Assembly: GCA_002049825.1 (NCBI GenBank)
Contig: MVCZ01000060.1
Span: forward strand, 1 to 16,162
DNA length: 16,162 nt
Source of the DNA: Candidatus Zhuqueibacterota bacterium 4484_188
GTDB taxonomy: Bacteria; Calditrichota; Calditrichia; RBG-13-44-9
Direction: 5' to 3'
Part shown: piece by piece, positions 7,774 to 15,760 of the stretch
Layout: every line of letters begins with the position of its first letter
Position numbering within the stretch: position 1 is the stretch's first letter
Translations under genes and position numbers: made by a program
Notes under the pieces: model-generated
Databases searched by the model: none
What the model was told of the DNA's origin: nothing
Seen by the model: the letters and a program-made list of their open reading frames with translations, nothing else

Positions 7774-7896
7774 TTATAAAAATTTGCAAAGCGGTTTTCT
7801 ATTTCCCCAAACTGGTGTTTGGCAGATTACAACGTTTATTTCCAATACAATCAAATTTTCCCCGAATGTTTTGTTATCGACAATTACCACGGTCAT
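7774..7896 (-). CDS. Short ORF coupled to the flippase stop; unknown, possibly a truncated gene
   Basis: A 40-residue frame begins at ATG 7896, overlapping the flippase TGA by four bases (ATGA), and ends at TAA 7774. A strong Shine-Dalgarno (GGAGGG) lies about 8 nt upstream, inside the flippase 3' end. The product starts MTVVIVDNKTFGENLIVLE and ends CKFL; the start looks like the first beta-strand and loop of a larger alpha/beta enzyme. I do not recognise a family. Coupling plus Shine-Dalgarno argue that a real gene started here. The very short length, and other deletions in this window, suggest it may have lost its 3' part. Confidence 0.4.
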   Translation of the reverse strand: MTVVIVDNKTFGENLIVLEINVVICQTPVWGNRKPLCKFL

Positions 7897-9116
7897 TCAA
7901 CTGCCCTCCGGTGTCGAAGGTAATAATAATAGGAAAGCAGCAAATCCACAATGTAGGTGCACAGAGAAGTAGTGGCTGCGCCCATTATACCATAACGGGG
8001 AATGAGCAGCAGGTTCAGCACCACGTGAAAAACAAGTGTTGCGGCGGAAATATTCCGAATCGCACGCCCGGCTCCCTGGGCAGTCAGGTAAAAACTATAC
8101 AATTTGCTCAGACTCCCGATTCCAAAAGCAACCGCAAGCACCGGAAAAACCGTGAGAGAAGTTGCATATTTCGCCGAAAACAACCGGAGTACAATCCACT
8201 TTCTAAACAAGATAAATAAGACAACCGTCACCAGCACCCAGAGGATATTGAAAAGTAAAACCCGACTCTCGATTTTTTTTGAAGTGGAAAATTTTTTATA
8301 AAACGCGGTAGACAATGCGTTGGAAAAAAAAGAAAGCGGAAATGTAATAGTAAAAGCCAGCGAGTAGTAAGCTAAACTCTCCGCATTCATGAAAAAAGAA
8401 ATCAGCACCTTGTCTGTATGGTAAAGAAATACTTTGATGATCTCGCCCCAGTAAACATGAACACCAAACCGCCTGATTTCCGCCATCATTTGTCTCGCCG
8501 ACTCTTTTAGCTGGAAAAAAACCGGCCGTGCCCGGAAGGAAAATATCAGGATAATAACCGCCAGACTGAAAAGATTAAAAAAGGTAGTGCCGAACAAGGT
8601 GAATTTTCCAAAGACCACCAGCCCTATAAGGGAAATAATATAAACTACCCGCGGAAGGATAAGATACCAGGACAATTCTTTTATTTTACCCACCCCCCTG
8701 AACAGCAATTGCCACATGTTATTGATTAAATAAACCCCGGCAAGGGGAAAGAGAAATTTAATCAAATTGGCAATCGGTACCTGAAAGAAGGAATCGATAA
8801 ACCAGTGACTGATCCAGAATAGCAGGCTGAATATTAAGTAACAAATTAAGGAAAAACTGATGGTTGCACCAAAAAGTTTCCGGTAGTCATATTCGGATTT
8901 TGACAACGCCACCAGCCGGGAAGCCGACTCGAAGATTCCAAAGGTAAAAAATACGTATCCAATGTTAATGGCGGTGATAAAAAAACTAAACTGACCGTAC
9001 TCGGTGACCGATAAGTAGGAAACGTTGAATTTTGCTACCACCCAGCCCAGAAACAAATTGATAATTTGAGCGGCATACAAAGTAAAGGTTTTTCGAATTG
9101 TCTGGGAAAACTGCAT
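7893..9116 (-). CDS. Oligosaccharide flippase family membrane protein (Wzx/PST type)
   Basis: 407 residues, very hydrophobic, with about 11-12 membrane segments spread from residue 10 to 400 (for example 11-30, 42-62, 83-103, 118-138, 150-170, 175-195, 226-246, 250-270, 286-305, 321-345, 357-374, 378-400). Polar and basic loops fall between them. The N-terminal ATEYG-like motif (SVTEYGQFSF, 36-45) and the C-terminal LLIPRYGIMGAATTS (370-384) are hallmarks of polysaccharide flippases of the MOP superfamily. These move lipid-linked oligosaccharides across the inner membrane. No clear Shine-Dalgarno precedes the ATG at 9116. It lies 76 bases after the argF-GNAT gene, and the two may form a surface-polysaccharide unit. 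The substrate cannot be told. Confidence 0.82.
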   Translation of the reverse strand: MQFSQTIRKTFTLYAAQIINLFLGWVVAKFNVSYLSVTEYGQFSFFITAINIGYVFFTFGIFESASRLVALSKSEYDYRKLFGATISFSLICYLIFSLLFWISHWFIDSFFQVPIANLIKFLFPLAGVYLINNMWQLLFRGVGKIKELSWYLILPRVVYIISLIGLVVFGKFTLFGTTFFNLFSLAVIILIFSFRARPVFFQLKESARQMMAEIRRFGVHVYWGEIIKVFLYHTDKVLISFFMNAESLAYYSLAFTITFPLSFFSNALSTAFYKKFSTSKKIESRVLLFNILWVLVTVVLFILFRKWIVLRLFSAKYATSLTVFPVLAVAFGIGSLSKLYSFYLTAQGAGRAIRNISAATLVFHVVLNLLLIPRYGIMGAATTSLCTYIVDLLLSYYYYLRHRRAVE

Positions 9117-9192
9117 AAAGTGATCTGTTGTTAAAGGTGTTATTTCCGGTTAAGAGTATAAAACAGGCAAATCGTTGCACCGAACAAACTGT

Positions 9193-10908
9193 TTATAGAA
9201 ACCGACGCTTCTGCTGCAGGGCTGAAAATCCGTCAAACATCGCACGGTAAAATTGATTACGAAAAAACAAGGTCACATCAGACCGCTGCAATTGTCCCCC
9301 CATCTCTAATTTCACCTTGGTAATGGAGGGAATCATGGCGCCCAGTAAATCCATTTTTCGGTAATTTTGTCCGGCATACATTTCTGCTACCTTCCAAATC
9401 AGGAAAAGCTCGGTTCCCGAAGAATCGGTTTCAAAATTTCGACCGGAAAACAGCGCGTAAAGGTCGGGTCTATCTTCAACCACCAGCAAGGTCGCTGCAA
9501 TCCTTTTATCGAGTTCTGCGGCATATATTGTCGCTATTTGATTGTCCAGCAAATTTTTCACAAACCTCTCGAACACATCCCTTTCCAGCGGTGGTTTCAT
9601 CCCATGGGACTGGTAGCTGCCCGACATTTGCCGGAATATCAAATCCGCCTGATCAGTCGGCTCTACCCGGCAGCCGCGGCTTTCAATCTGTCGGAATCGC
9701 CGCCGTTGGGCGTTTTCCATACTATCCAGTAAATTCCGGTTCCCGTCTAACCGGAGAACCACACTGTATTCCGGTTGGACTTTCCATTTGCGCCAGATAA
9801 AATGGCGCAAATCTTCCAGGTTAGGCGATTGCCGGAACTGGCAAAACGCATAGTCTTTCTCTATATTTTTCAGAAGTAATTCGCTCACCCGGTTTTGCCG
9901 GCTGTTTCTTTTAAAATAAAATGGCGACTCGGAAAACGGGTCAAGCAGCAATCCGTTATAGGGAATAAAATAGGGTGTGGTGGAGTAGCGCAGTCCCACT
10001 CGTTGCAAAGGATAAAGCACACAACCGCCCAAAATGCTGTCCTGCCGAAAAACAACGGCAGTTTTTGCCGGCCGGTGAAATGTGTCGGTTACACAGCGAA
10101 TGAAGCGGGACGACTGAAAAATCGTTCCCTGCGGTGAACGATCTTTTTTTGCATGGTGCAGCAAGGTATCGTTGATTTGGTAGGGAGCAAATATCTTTTT
10201 TCGTTCCGCTGCTTCCGATTCCTGCCCCATACTTGCCCATACATCCGTATAAACCACATCCGCATCTTTCACTGCGGCGACAGGGTCGTCGGTGATCTCT
10301 ATTTTACTCAGGTTTTCCGCTTGCGCATTTTTCAGGGTAGCGGCGTCCGGTTCAAAATTTCGCGGCGAGCAGATCACCAGGTGAATCGGCACCCGGGCGG
10401 CAAAATTTATCCAGGAATTCGCCACATTATTGCCGTCACCAACATAGGTAATTTTCAAGTTTTCTACTTTCCCTAAGTGCTCGGTAATGGTAAATGCATC
10501 AGCCATAATCTGGCAGGGATGGTTGTAATCAGTTAAACCGTTTATTATCGGAACCGAGGAAAACTCAGCCAATTCTATAATATGTTCATGGTTAAACAGT
10601 CGTGCCATAATCAGATCGTTGTATCGGGAAATAACCCGGGCAATGTCTTTCACCGCTTCCCGTTTTCCGATTCCAATATCCGACGGCGACAAATAGAGTG
10701 CGTACCCGCCTAATTGATACATCCCGGTTTCGAAGGAAATACGGGTACGGGCAGACGGCTTGGCAAAAATCATTGCCATTGTGTAGCCCTTCAACAAATG
10801 GTGGGTTTCCCGCTTCCGCGTCTTTTCCTTCAATTCTGCGGCTAATTGAAAAACATCGAAAATTTCATCGTGACTTAAATCCGTAATCGAAAGAAAATCC
10901 TTTTTCAC
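9193..10908 (-). CDS. argF: Truncated ornithine carbamoyltransferase fused in frame to a FemAB/GNAT-type acetyltransferase
   Basis: 571 residues from a GTG at 10908, chosen because GGAGG lies 4 nt upstream and VKKDFLSITDLS matches OTC N termini. Residues 1-256 are OTC (carbamoyl phosphate + ornithine to citrulline): PSARTRISFE at 51-60 (carbamoyl-phosphate loop), NHPCQ at 129-133, and the TDVWASMGQE ornithine loop at 221-230. The normal C-terminal part with the HCLP catalytic motif is absent. At D256/R257 (near base 10140) the protein changes into about 315 residues of a FemAB/BioF2-like GNAT protein (GGCVLYPLQRVGLRY, DLYALFSGRN, GTELFLIWKVAEMYAG, ITKVKLEMGG). That family transfers acyl or amino-acyl groups to sugars or peptides. 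The GNAT part lacks its own start. This looks like deletion of the argF 3' end and the next gene's 5' end. OTC activity is unlikely without HCLP. Confidence 0.85.
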   Translation of the reverse strand: MKKDFLSITDLSHDEIFDVFQLAAELKEKTRKRETHHLLKGYTMAMIFAKPSARTRISFETGMYQLGGYALYLSPSDIGIGKREAVKDIARVISRYNDLIMARLFNHEHIIELAEFSSVPIINGLTDYNHPCQIMADAFTITEHLGKVENLKITYVGDGNNVANSWINFAARVPIHLVICSPRNFEPDAATLKNAQAENLSKIEITDDPVAAVKDADVVYTDVWASMGQESEAAERKKIFAPYQINDTLLHHAKKDRSPQGTIFQSSRFIRCVTDTFHRPAKTAVVFRQDSILGGCVLYPLQRVGLRYSTTPYFIPYNGLLLDPFSESPFYFKRNSRQNRVSELLLKNIEKDYAFCQFRQSPNLEDLRHFIWRKWKVQPEYSVVLRLDGNRNLLDSMENAQRRRFRQIESRGCRVEPTDQADLIFRQMSGSYQSHGMKPPLERDVFERFVKNLLDNQIATIYAAELDKRIAATLLVVEDRPDLYALFSGRNFETDSSGTELFLIWKVAEMYAGQNYRKMDLLGAMIPSITKVKLEMGGQLQRSDVTLFFRNQFYRAMFDGFSALQQKRRFL

Positions 10909-10960
10909 TGTGCCTCCAAAAAATTTAGATTTAACCGGTAACTCTGCTTTTAAATAATTA

Positions 10961-11755
10961 TCAAAGAATGTATTTCCGCAAGTCCTCATCTTCAATAATA
11001 TTTTTCAGTTTATCTTTAACGAATTGACCGGTGATGGTAATCTCCTGTTCTCCCAGGTCGGACGCTTCGAAGAGCAAATCTTCCAGTAGCGTGCTCATGA
11101 TGGTGTGTAGCCTCCGGGCACCGATATTTTCCGCTTTGGAATTGACGTAACTGGCGGTTTCGGCAATTTCCCGGATGGCATCTTTATCGAACTTCAGCGT
11201 CAGTCCTTCGGTTTTCAGCAATTCCTGGTATTGGCGGATGAGTGCATTCTGCGGTTCAGTAAGAATCCGGATAAAATCATCGGTAGAAAGGCTGTCCAAT
11301 TCTACCCGAATGGGAAACCGTCCCTGGAGTTCGGGAATCAGATCGGACGGCTTGGAAACACTGAACGCACCGGAGGCAATAAACAAAACGTGATCGGTGC
11401 GCACCATTCCGTATTTAGTCACCACCGTGGTTCCTTCCACCACCGGCAGCAAGTCGCGCTGCACACCTTCCCGGCTAACGTCCGGCCCGTGTCCGCCGCC
11501 TTTGTTGCCGGCAACCTTATCTATTTCATCCAGAAATACAATGCCCGACTCCTCGACCCGACGGATGGCTTCTTTCACTACTTCATCCATGTCAATCAGT
11601 TTCTGTGCCTCTTCCTGGGTAAGTATTTTTATCGCATCCTGAACGGTTACTTTTCTTTTTTTCATCTTCTTGGGCATAATATTGCCGAATAATTCCTTGA
11701 TGTTCAGCCCCATTTCTTCCAGACCGGCGGGAGAAAACACCTGCATCATCGGCAT
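10961..11755 (-). pseudogene. hslU: HslU ATPase, 3' fragment (end of I domain to C terminus)
   Basis: HslU (ClpY) is the AAA+ unfoldase that feeds proteins to the HslV protease. From an internal ATG at 11755 this frame reads MPMMQVFSPAGLEEMG, the end of the I domain. It then gives Walker B VFLDEIDK, PDVSREGVQRDLLP, FIASGAF, the KPSDLIPELQGRFPIRVEL sensor region, NIGARRLHT, and the C terminus DEDLRKYIL that docks into HslV. All of these match E. coli HslU block by block. It is in a different frame from the 5' fragment, and about 35-45 I-domain residues are missing at the join near 11760-11770. As written no full HslU can be made. Confidence 0.9.
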
Positions 11756-12128
11756 AGTTTCGGTCGGTGGGTGGCGGAATGACTCTTGGTTTGGGCAGCA
11801 AAATATCCAGCACCCGTTCAATGGCAAGCTGGCGTGCTTTGTCCTGCACCTTCAGGGTCATCTCTTCTTTAACCATGTTGACACCGATATCCACCAGGTC
11901 GCGAATCATGCTTTCCACGTCCCGTCCCACGTATCCCACTTCGGTGAATTTCGATGCCTCGACTTTGACAAACGGGGCATCTGCCAGTCGTGCCAGGCGA
12001 CGGCTGATTTCGGTTTTCCCCACGCCGGTGGGACCAATTAAGATGATATTGTTGGGCATAATTTCTTCGCGAATGTCCGATTCGACCTGCTGACGGCGCC
12101 AGCGGTTCCTCAGCGCAATTGCCACCAT
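11592..12128 (-). pseudogene. hslU: HslU ATPase, 5' fragment (Walker A half), lacking its native start
   Basis: The open frame gives IALRNRWRRQQ, Walker A GPTGVGKTE, the pore-loop region FTEVGYVGRDVESMIRDL, and then ...LDILLPKPRVIPPP near 11769. After that it runs out of frame to a stop at 11592. Homology starts upstream of the first ATG (12128): codons back to about 12161 read KYIIGQDAAKR, the conserved HslU start region. The usual first 15 or so residues (M..LTPREIV.ELD) are absent, and an in-frame stop lies at 12167-12165. The hslV stop overlaps this point, so the hslV-hslU junction itself appears deleted. Initiation at 12128 would omit the nucleotide-pocket IIGQ box. Confidence 0.88.
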
Positions 12129-12159
12129 CCGTTTGGCGGCGTCCTGCCCGATGATGTAT

Positions 12160-12708
12160 TTATTTTAATATCTCGATATTGATATTCGAATTGGTATAAA
12201 TGCAAATCTCTGCGGCAATCTTCATTGCCGAGCGCGCCACTTCCTCGGCAGATTTTTTGGTATTTTGCCGCAACGCCCGGGCGGCTGCCAGCGCATAGGG
12301 TCCGCCGGAACCGATTGCGACAATTTGATCATCCGGTTCCACCACATCGCCGGTACCCGATATGATAAGTGCGGTATGTTTATCCATCACTGCCAGCATA
12401 GCTTCCAGGCGGCGCAGGTAGCGATCCGTGCGCCAGTCTTTTGCCATCTCTACTGCCGATTTGGTCAGGTTGCCGTTGTACTGCTTCAACTTTTCTTCGA
12501 AGCGCTCGAACAGGGTAAATGCGTCCGCGGCAGCACCGGCGAATCCCGCCAGGATTTTATCGTCGTACAAACGCCGCACTTTCCGGCTTTGATGTTTCAT
12601 GATGGTGTTGCCGAAGGTCACCTGTCCGTCTCCGGCAATTGCCGCCTCGTTATCCAAAATTATGCCCAAAATAGTCGTTCCGTGAATTTCGGGGTAGTTA
12701 TGTTTCAT
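12160..12708 (-). CDS. hslV: ATP-dependent protease subunit HslV
   Basis: 182 residues. HslV (ClpQ) is a threonine peptidase that forms a proteasome-like double ring and works with HslU. The start at ATG 12708 is preferred (AAAGG about 8 nt upstream). It gives a 10-residue propeptide (MKHNYPEIHG) followed by the catalytic T11, the first residue of the mature enzyme. In mature numbering D17 (AGDGQVT) and K33 (RKVRRL) match the E. coli catalytic residues. The blocks LAGFAGAAADAFTLFE, AKDWRTDRYLRRLEA, IGSGGPYALAAARAL and AEICIYTN follow the family to the end. The gene is complete. Its partner hslU is broken directly downstream, so whether HslV can function here is uncertain. Confidence 0.96.
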   Translation of the reverse strand: MKHNYPEIHGTTILGIILDNEAAIAGDGQVTFGNTIMKHQSRKVRRLYDDKILAGFAGAAADAFTLFERFEEKLKQYNGNLTKSAVEMAKDWRTDRYLRRLEAMLAVMDKHTALIISGTGDVVEPDDQIVAIGSGGPYALAAARALRQNTKKSAEEVARSAMKIAAEICIYTNSNINIEILK

Positions 12709-13048
12709 ATCGTAACCTTTTCTCTCTCTTATTTTTTCATAATTTAAAAACAAATTTAATACTTTTTTCTCATGATACCAAATAGTCACGAAAAATTGAA
12801 CGGCAGTGACTGAAGGTAAAGCAGCGGTAAGATAGGTTGGGAATGGAGTCGAAGACTAGTGGGGTAGTGGAATATTGGTTAATTGTCTGTTTGCTGACTT
12901 AGACCAGTCGTAAAGCTTCCGGGCAACCGGGAGGTCGTACTTCCTAAATGGCAATGACCTTCCAAAAGGATAACGCCCTTTTAAACAATAATTTTGCCTT
13001 AAATTATTTTGCAATTACCAGAAGGGAAGATACTCACGGATTTCACAT
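12709..13048. other. rpoN-hslV spacer with several hairpins; no gene recognised
   Basis: This region should contain the hslV promoter on the minus strand, but I found no good -35/-10 pair and no heat-shock-type element. On the plus strand three small helices lie close together: TTCCGG/CCGGGA closed by the GNRA tetraloop GCAA (12917-12932), AGGTC/GACCT (12932-12936 with 12956-12960), and AAAAGG/CCTTTT (12964-12969 with 12977-12982). They do not match a riboswitch or RNA family that I know. The 60 bases next to hslV are AT-rich. Confidence 0.35.
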
Positions 13049-13084
13049 AAAAGCATTCCCTGAAAGCGAACCCGGGGAATTGCC
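13049..13084 (-). terminator. Probable intrinsic terminator after rpoN
   Basis: Just after the rpoN stop on the minus strand, GC plus ATTCCC (13083-13075, with one bulged A) pairs with GGGAAT plus GC (13060-13053) around a 14-nt loop, followed by TTTT. The stem is 8 bp with a bulge. It would separate rpoN from hslV transcription. Confidence 0.5.
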
Positions 13085-13085
13085 A

Positions 13086-14555
13086 TCAGATTTCACGTCG
13101 CAAACGTGCAATCGGAATTCCTAACTGCTCACGATATTTTGCCACGGTTCGCCGTGCAATGGGAATACCCTTCTTCTTTAACATCTCCGCCAGCTTGTCA
13201 TCGCTGTATGGTTTGTTGTGATCTTCATTTTTAATAATTTCTTTGAGCTGCTCTTTAATTCTCAGGGTGGAAATTTCCTCGCCGTCGGTCATTTCCATTC
13301 CTTCGTTAAAAAAGTATTTCAGCTCGAAAACACCATAATCAGTTTGCACATATTTTCCGTTCACTACCCGGCTTACCGTGGAAATATCCATATTAATTAC
13401 TTCTGCCACGTCTTTCATAATCATCGGCTTAATGTGTTCCGGTCCTTTTTCAAAAAAATCACGCTGCAAATCCACAATGGCATGCATGGTTTTCAGCATG
13501 GTTACCCGGCGCTGGTAAAGAGCGTTAATAAACCATTTGGCGCTTTCCACCTTTTTGCGCAAAAACTGGCGGACATCTTTCCCCAGGCTCTTCGATTTTC
13601 CGATTAATCTTCGGTAATGCGGACTGATGCGCAGTCCCGGAATGTTCCATTCATTCAACGAAACAATTAACTCATTATCTACCTTTTCTACCGTAAAGTC
13701 CGGAATTACATAATTCTGACTGCTGTCCCAGTAACCTTCTCCCGGTTTTGGGTTTAACTTGTTGATTACCTCAATTGCTTCCCTGATATCGTCGAAAGAA
13801 ATACCCAACTGGTCAACAATCTTTTCATACCGTTTATTTACAAAATCAGTGAAAGCTTCCTGAACAATCTTCAGGGCAATTTCCTGCTTGCCGCTAAATT
13901 GCAGATGCAGCAATTGAACTTCCATGCACTCCTTCAGATTACGCGCCGCAATACCTACCGGATCGAATACCTGAATCTGCTTCAGGATTTTTTCAACATC
14001 TTCCGGGTTGCGCTCAAATATATGAGCAATACTCTCAACTGTAACTTCTTTATCCAGGTAGCCGTCATCCCGCAAATTGTAAATAATATATTCTCCAACC
14101 CGAAAATCGTCTTCGCTTAAATTAAGTAGCCGGAGTTGTTCAAACAGGTGGTCAACCATGGTCGTTTGCGACACTTCAGGACGTTTATACTCCTCCTCAT
14201 TCTTATCGCGCGGCAAGCGGAATTCATAGTTGTCCTCGTCGTTTACCAGGTCTTCCCAATTGGTTTCTTCCTCCAACTCCTCGTATTTTTCTTCTTCTTC
14301 GGTTTTGTTGTTGTTTTCCAATTGATCGAATTCTTCGCGGATTTCTTCCGCTTCTTTCGGATCTTCATCCAGGATTTCTTCCTCTTCCTGGATATCTTCC
14401 ATCTCTTCTGCCTCTTCCAGAACCGGGTTCAATTCCATCTCGGTTTTTATTTTCTGCTCCAGGCTCAACATGGGTAACTGCAGAAGTGTCGAAAGCAGAA
14501 TCTGCTGCGGGGTCAGTCGCTGTTCCAGTGCCAAATGTTGACTCAGTCTCACCAT
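13086..14555 (-). CDS. rpoN: RNA polymerase sigma-54 factor
   Basis: 489 residues. Sigma-54 recognises -24/-12 promoters and needs AAA+ activators. Region I (1-50) is Gln/Leu-rich (LEQRLTPQQILLSTLLQLPML). Region II (about 45-125) is a long, strongly acidic stretch. The core-binding domain follows (about 130-250, with YLDKEVTVESIAHIF and DPVGIAARNLKECM). The -12 helix-turn-helix area is around 375-415 (KDVAEVINMDISTVSRVVNGKY). The RpoN box ARRTVAKYREQLGIP (467-481) is near the end. Length is normal. The ATG at 14555 has AAGGA about 4 nt upstream. It stands alone, with its own probable promoter and terminator, and is divergent from the secreted protein gene. Confidence 0.97.
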   Translation of the reverse strand: MVRLSQHLALEQRLTPQQILLSTLLQLPMLSLEQKIKTEMELNPVLEEAEEMEDIQEEEEILDEDPKEAEEIREEFDQLENNNKTEEEEKYEELEEETNWEDLVNDEDNYEFRLPRDKNEEEYKRPEVSQTTMVDHLFEQLRLLNLSEDDFRVGEYIIYNLRDDGYLDKEVTVESIAHIFERNPEDVEKILKQIQVFDPVGIAARNLKECMEVQLLHLQFSGKQEIALKIVQEAFTDFVNKRYEKIVDQLGISFDDIREAIEVINKLNPKPGEGYWDSSQNYVIPDFTVEKVDNELIVSLNEWNIPGLRISPHYRRLIGKSKSLGKDVRQFLRKKVESAKWFINALYQRRVTMLKTMHAIVDLQRDFFEKGPEHIKPMIMKDVAEVINMDISTVSRVVNGKYVQTDYGVFELKYFFNEGMEMTDGEEISTLRIKEQLKEIIKNEDHNKPYSDDKLAEMLKKKGIPIARRTVAKYREQLGIPIARLRREI

Positions 14556-14606
14556 ATTTCCTTAACCTTAATCGTACGTAAATCCCTTTGGCATAATTTC
14601 TGTAGT

Positions 14607-14636
14607 AAGGTACAGCATCCCATCCATACATGTCAA
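14607..14636 (-). promoter_or_regulatory. Candidate promoter of rpoN
   Basis: On the minus strand TTGACA (14636-14631, perfect -35) is followed after 18 nt by TACCTT (14612-14607, weak -10). It lies about 52 nt upstream of the rpoN ATG. The strong -35 supports it; the -10 is poor. The rest of the 287-bp divergent spacer is AT-rich and should also hold the promoter of the secreted protein gene, not clearly identified. Confidence 0.4.
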
Positions 14637-14842
14637 GAGAATTTTCTCTATTTACTGAAAATCAGCCCCGAGAATGAAATACTCTCCCAAGATTTTCATT
14701 GAAAAAGAAAACTTCCGGTAATTAAAAATCCACTTGATATTTTTAAATTTTTTATAAATATTCCGAAGCAAATCTGAAGCGTCACTTTATTCAGAGTTAC
14801 ACATAGTTTAAGGTTCCACTGAAAAGAAGAAAGGAGAAACCA

Positions 14843-15760
14843 ATGAAAATTGTTCAAGCAGTTTTTCTGTTAATTTATTTCTCTCTATTCACTTTCGGAT
14901 TCAGTTACACCATTACCGTGGATGGAGATCCTTCGGATTGGGAGAATAATGACGGTGGGTACAATTATGCAACTTCACTGTCTTTACATGCATCCGGCTA
15001 TTTTAACGGTCAATGGATTTACAAGGGCAAAACCGGGGATGCCAGGGACACCAACAATGAAAATATGGATATCTGGGAATTGCGCGTCGGTCAGGATGGA
15101 ACTTATTTATACATTCTCGGAAAGTTTAACAATATAACTGATATTAATAATCCGATTCTGGCTTTTGCTTTTTCGACGGGCAGTAGCGGCACAGGAAACT
15201 GGATTGGTGACGAAGCCAATACTTTCATAGAAAACTCTCCACAAATTGATTTTAATGTTATACTACATACCGGTACAGCCAATACTCCAACAGCAGAATT
15301 CTATGATATCACAGGTGGTTCAAACTGGTATACTCCGAATGGCGTACAGGTCTCAATTAGCACTTCGAACAATGTGATCGAGGCGAGATTACCGCTTTCA
15401 TCACTTGAAATTTCCAATGGTGAAAACTTTACTTTTTGGAGCTGCACTTTTCTTAATCAAAAAACGTCAACATCAAATTACTGGGCAAATGACGGAGATT
15501 GTACAAATGATTGGGGTGGTTCCGATTCCCCGGATGCAGTAGATGGCATGACCGAAGGGTGGACAGTGGACGAAAATTGGTGGAACCGTGCTGAATTTGA
15601 TGATTTAAATAATGATATTGAAAACGCCAATGGTGTAACCATTATTTTTAACGATGCCCCCCTCCCGGTTACACTCGCCTCTTTCACGGCTTTCAGACTA
15701 AACGACCATGTAACTCTCAAATGGACTACCGAAAGTGAAATCGGCAACGCCTCAGAATGA
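14843..15760 (+). CDS. Secreted protein with CBM9/DOMON-like domain; frame broken near its 3' side
   Basis: 305 residues as written. Residues 1-21 are a signal peptide (MK, hydrophobic VFLLIYFSLFTFGF). Residues from about 22 start ITVDGDPSDW, a pattern of CBM9/DOMON-type beta-sandwich domains in surface or carbohydrate-binding proteins. The domain is rich in Asn, Thr, Trp and Asp and runs to about 265. Then PLPVTLASFTAFRL and VTLKWTTESEIGN (about 273-302) begin the fibronectin-like module that commonly precedes a C-terminal sorting domain in FCB-group proteins. The frame ends at TGA 15758-15760, while the module continues in another frame from about 15756. The ATG at 14843 has AGGAG about 7 nt upstream. 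The ligand is unknown. Native location is probably the cell surface or outside. Confidence 0.72.
   Translation: MKIVQAVFLLIYFSLFTFGFSYTITVDGDPSDWENNDGGYNYATSLSLHASGYFNGQWIYKGKTGDARDTNNENMDIWELRVGQDGTYLYILGKFNNITDINNPILAFAFSTGSSGTGNWIGDEANTFIENSPQIDFNVILHTGTANTPTAEFYDITGGSNWYTPNGVQVSISTSNNVIEARLPLSSLEISNGENFTFWSCTFLNQKTSTSNYWANDGDCTNDWGGSDSPDAVDGMTEGWTVDENWWNRAEFDDLNNDIENANGVTIIFNDAPLPVTLASFTAFRLNDHVTLKWTTESEIGNASE

Noticed and set aside
7807..7822. Perfect 6-bp hairpin CCAAAC/GTTTGG as a terminator
   Set aside because: No T run follows on either strand, and it lies within the 40-codon coupled ORF.
7767..8219. Plus-strand 150-codon frame
   Set aside because: It is mostly antisense to the flippase gene, with low-complexity basic sequence and no family resemblance.
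10909..10995. 29-codon upstream extension of the argF-GNAT frame (start at 10995)
   Set aside because: It overlaps the hslU 3' end, and the GTG at 10908 has GGAGG next to it and matches the OTC N terminus.
11592..11790. Programmed ribosomal frameshift in hslU
   Set aside because: There is no slippery heptamer evident, and conserved I-domain residues are missing, so a deletion fits better.
12709..12789. Longer HslV start (MTIWY...) upstream of 12708
   Set aside because: HslV needs its catalytic Thr near the N terminus; the ATG at 12708 has a Shine-Dalgarno and gives a short propeptide.
14615..14640. Sigma-54 -24/-12 promoter before rpoN (autoregulation)
   Set aside because: TGG and GC are present, but the GG-to-GC spacing is 7 nt rather than the required 10.
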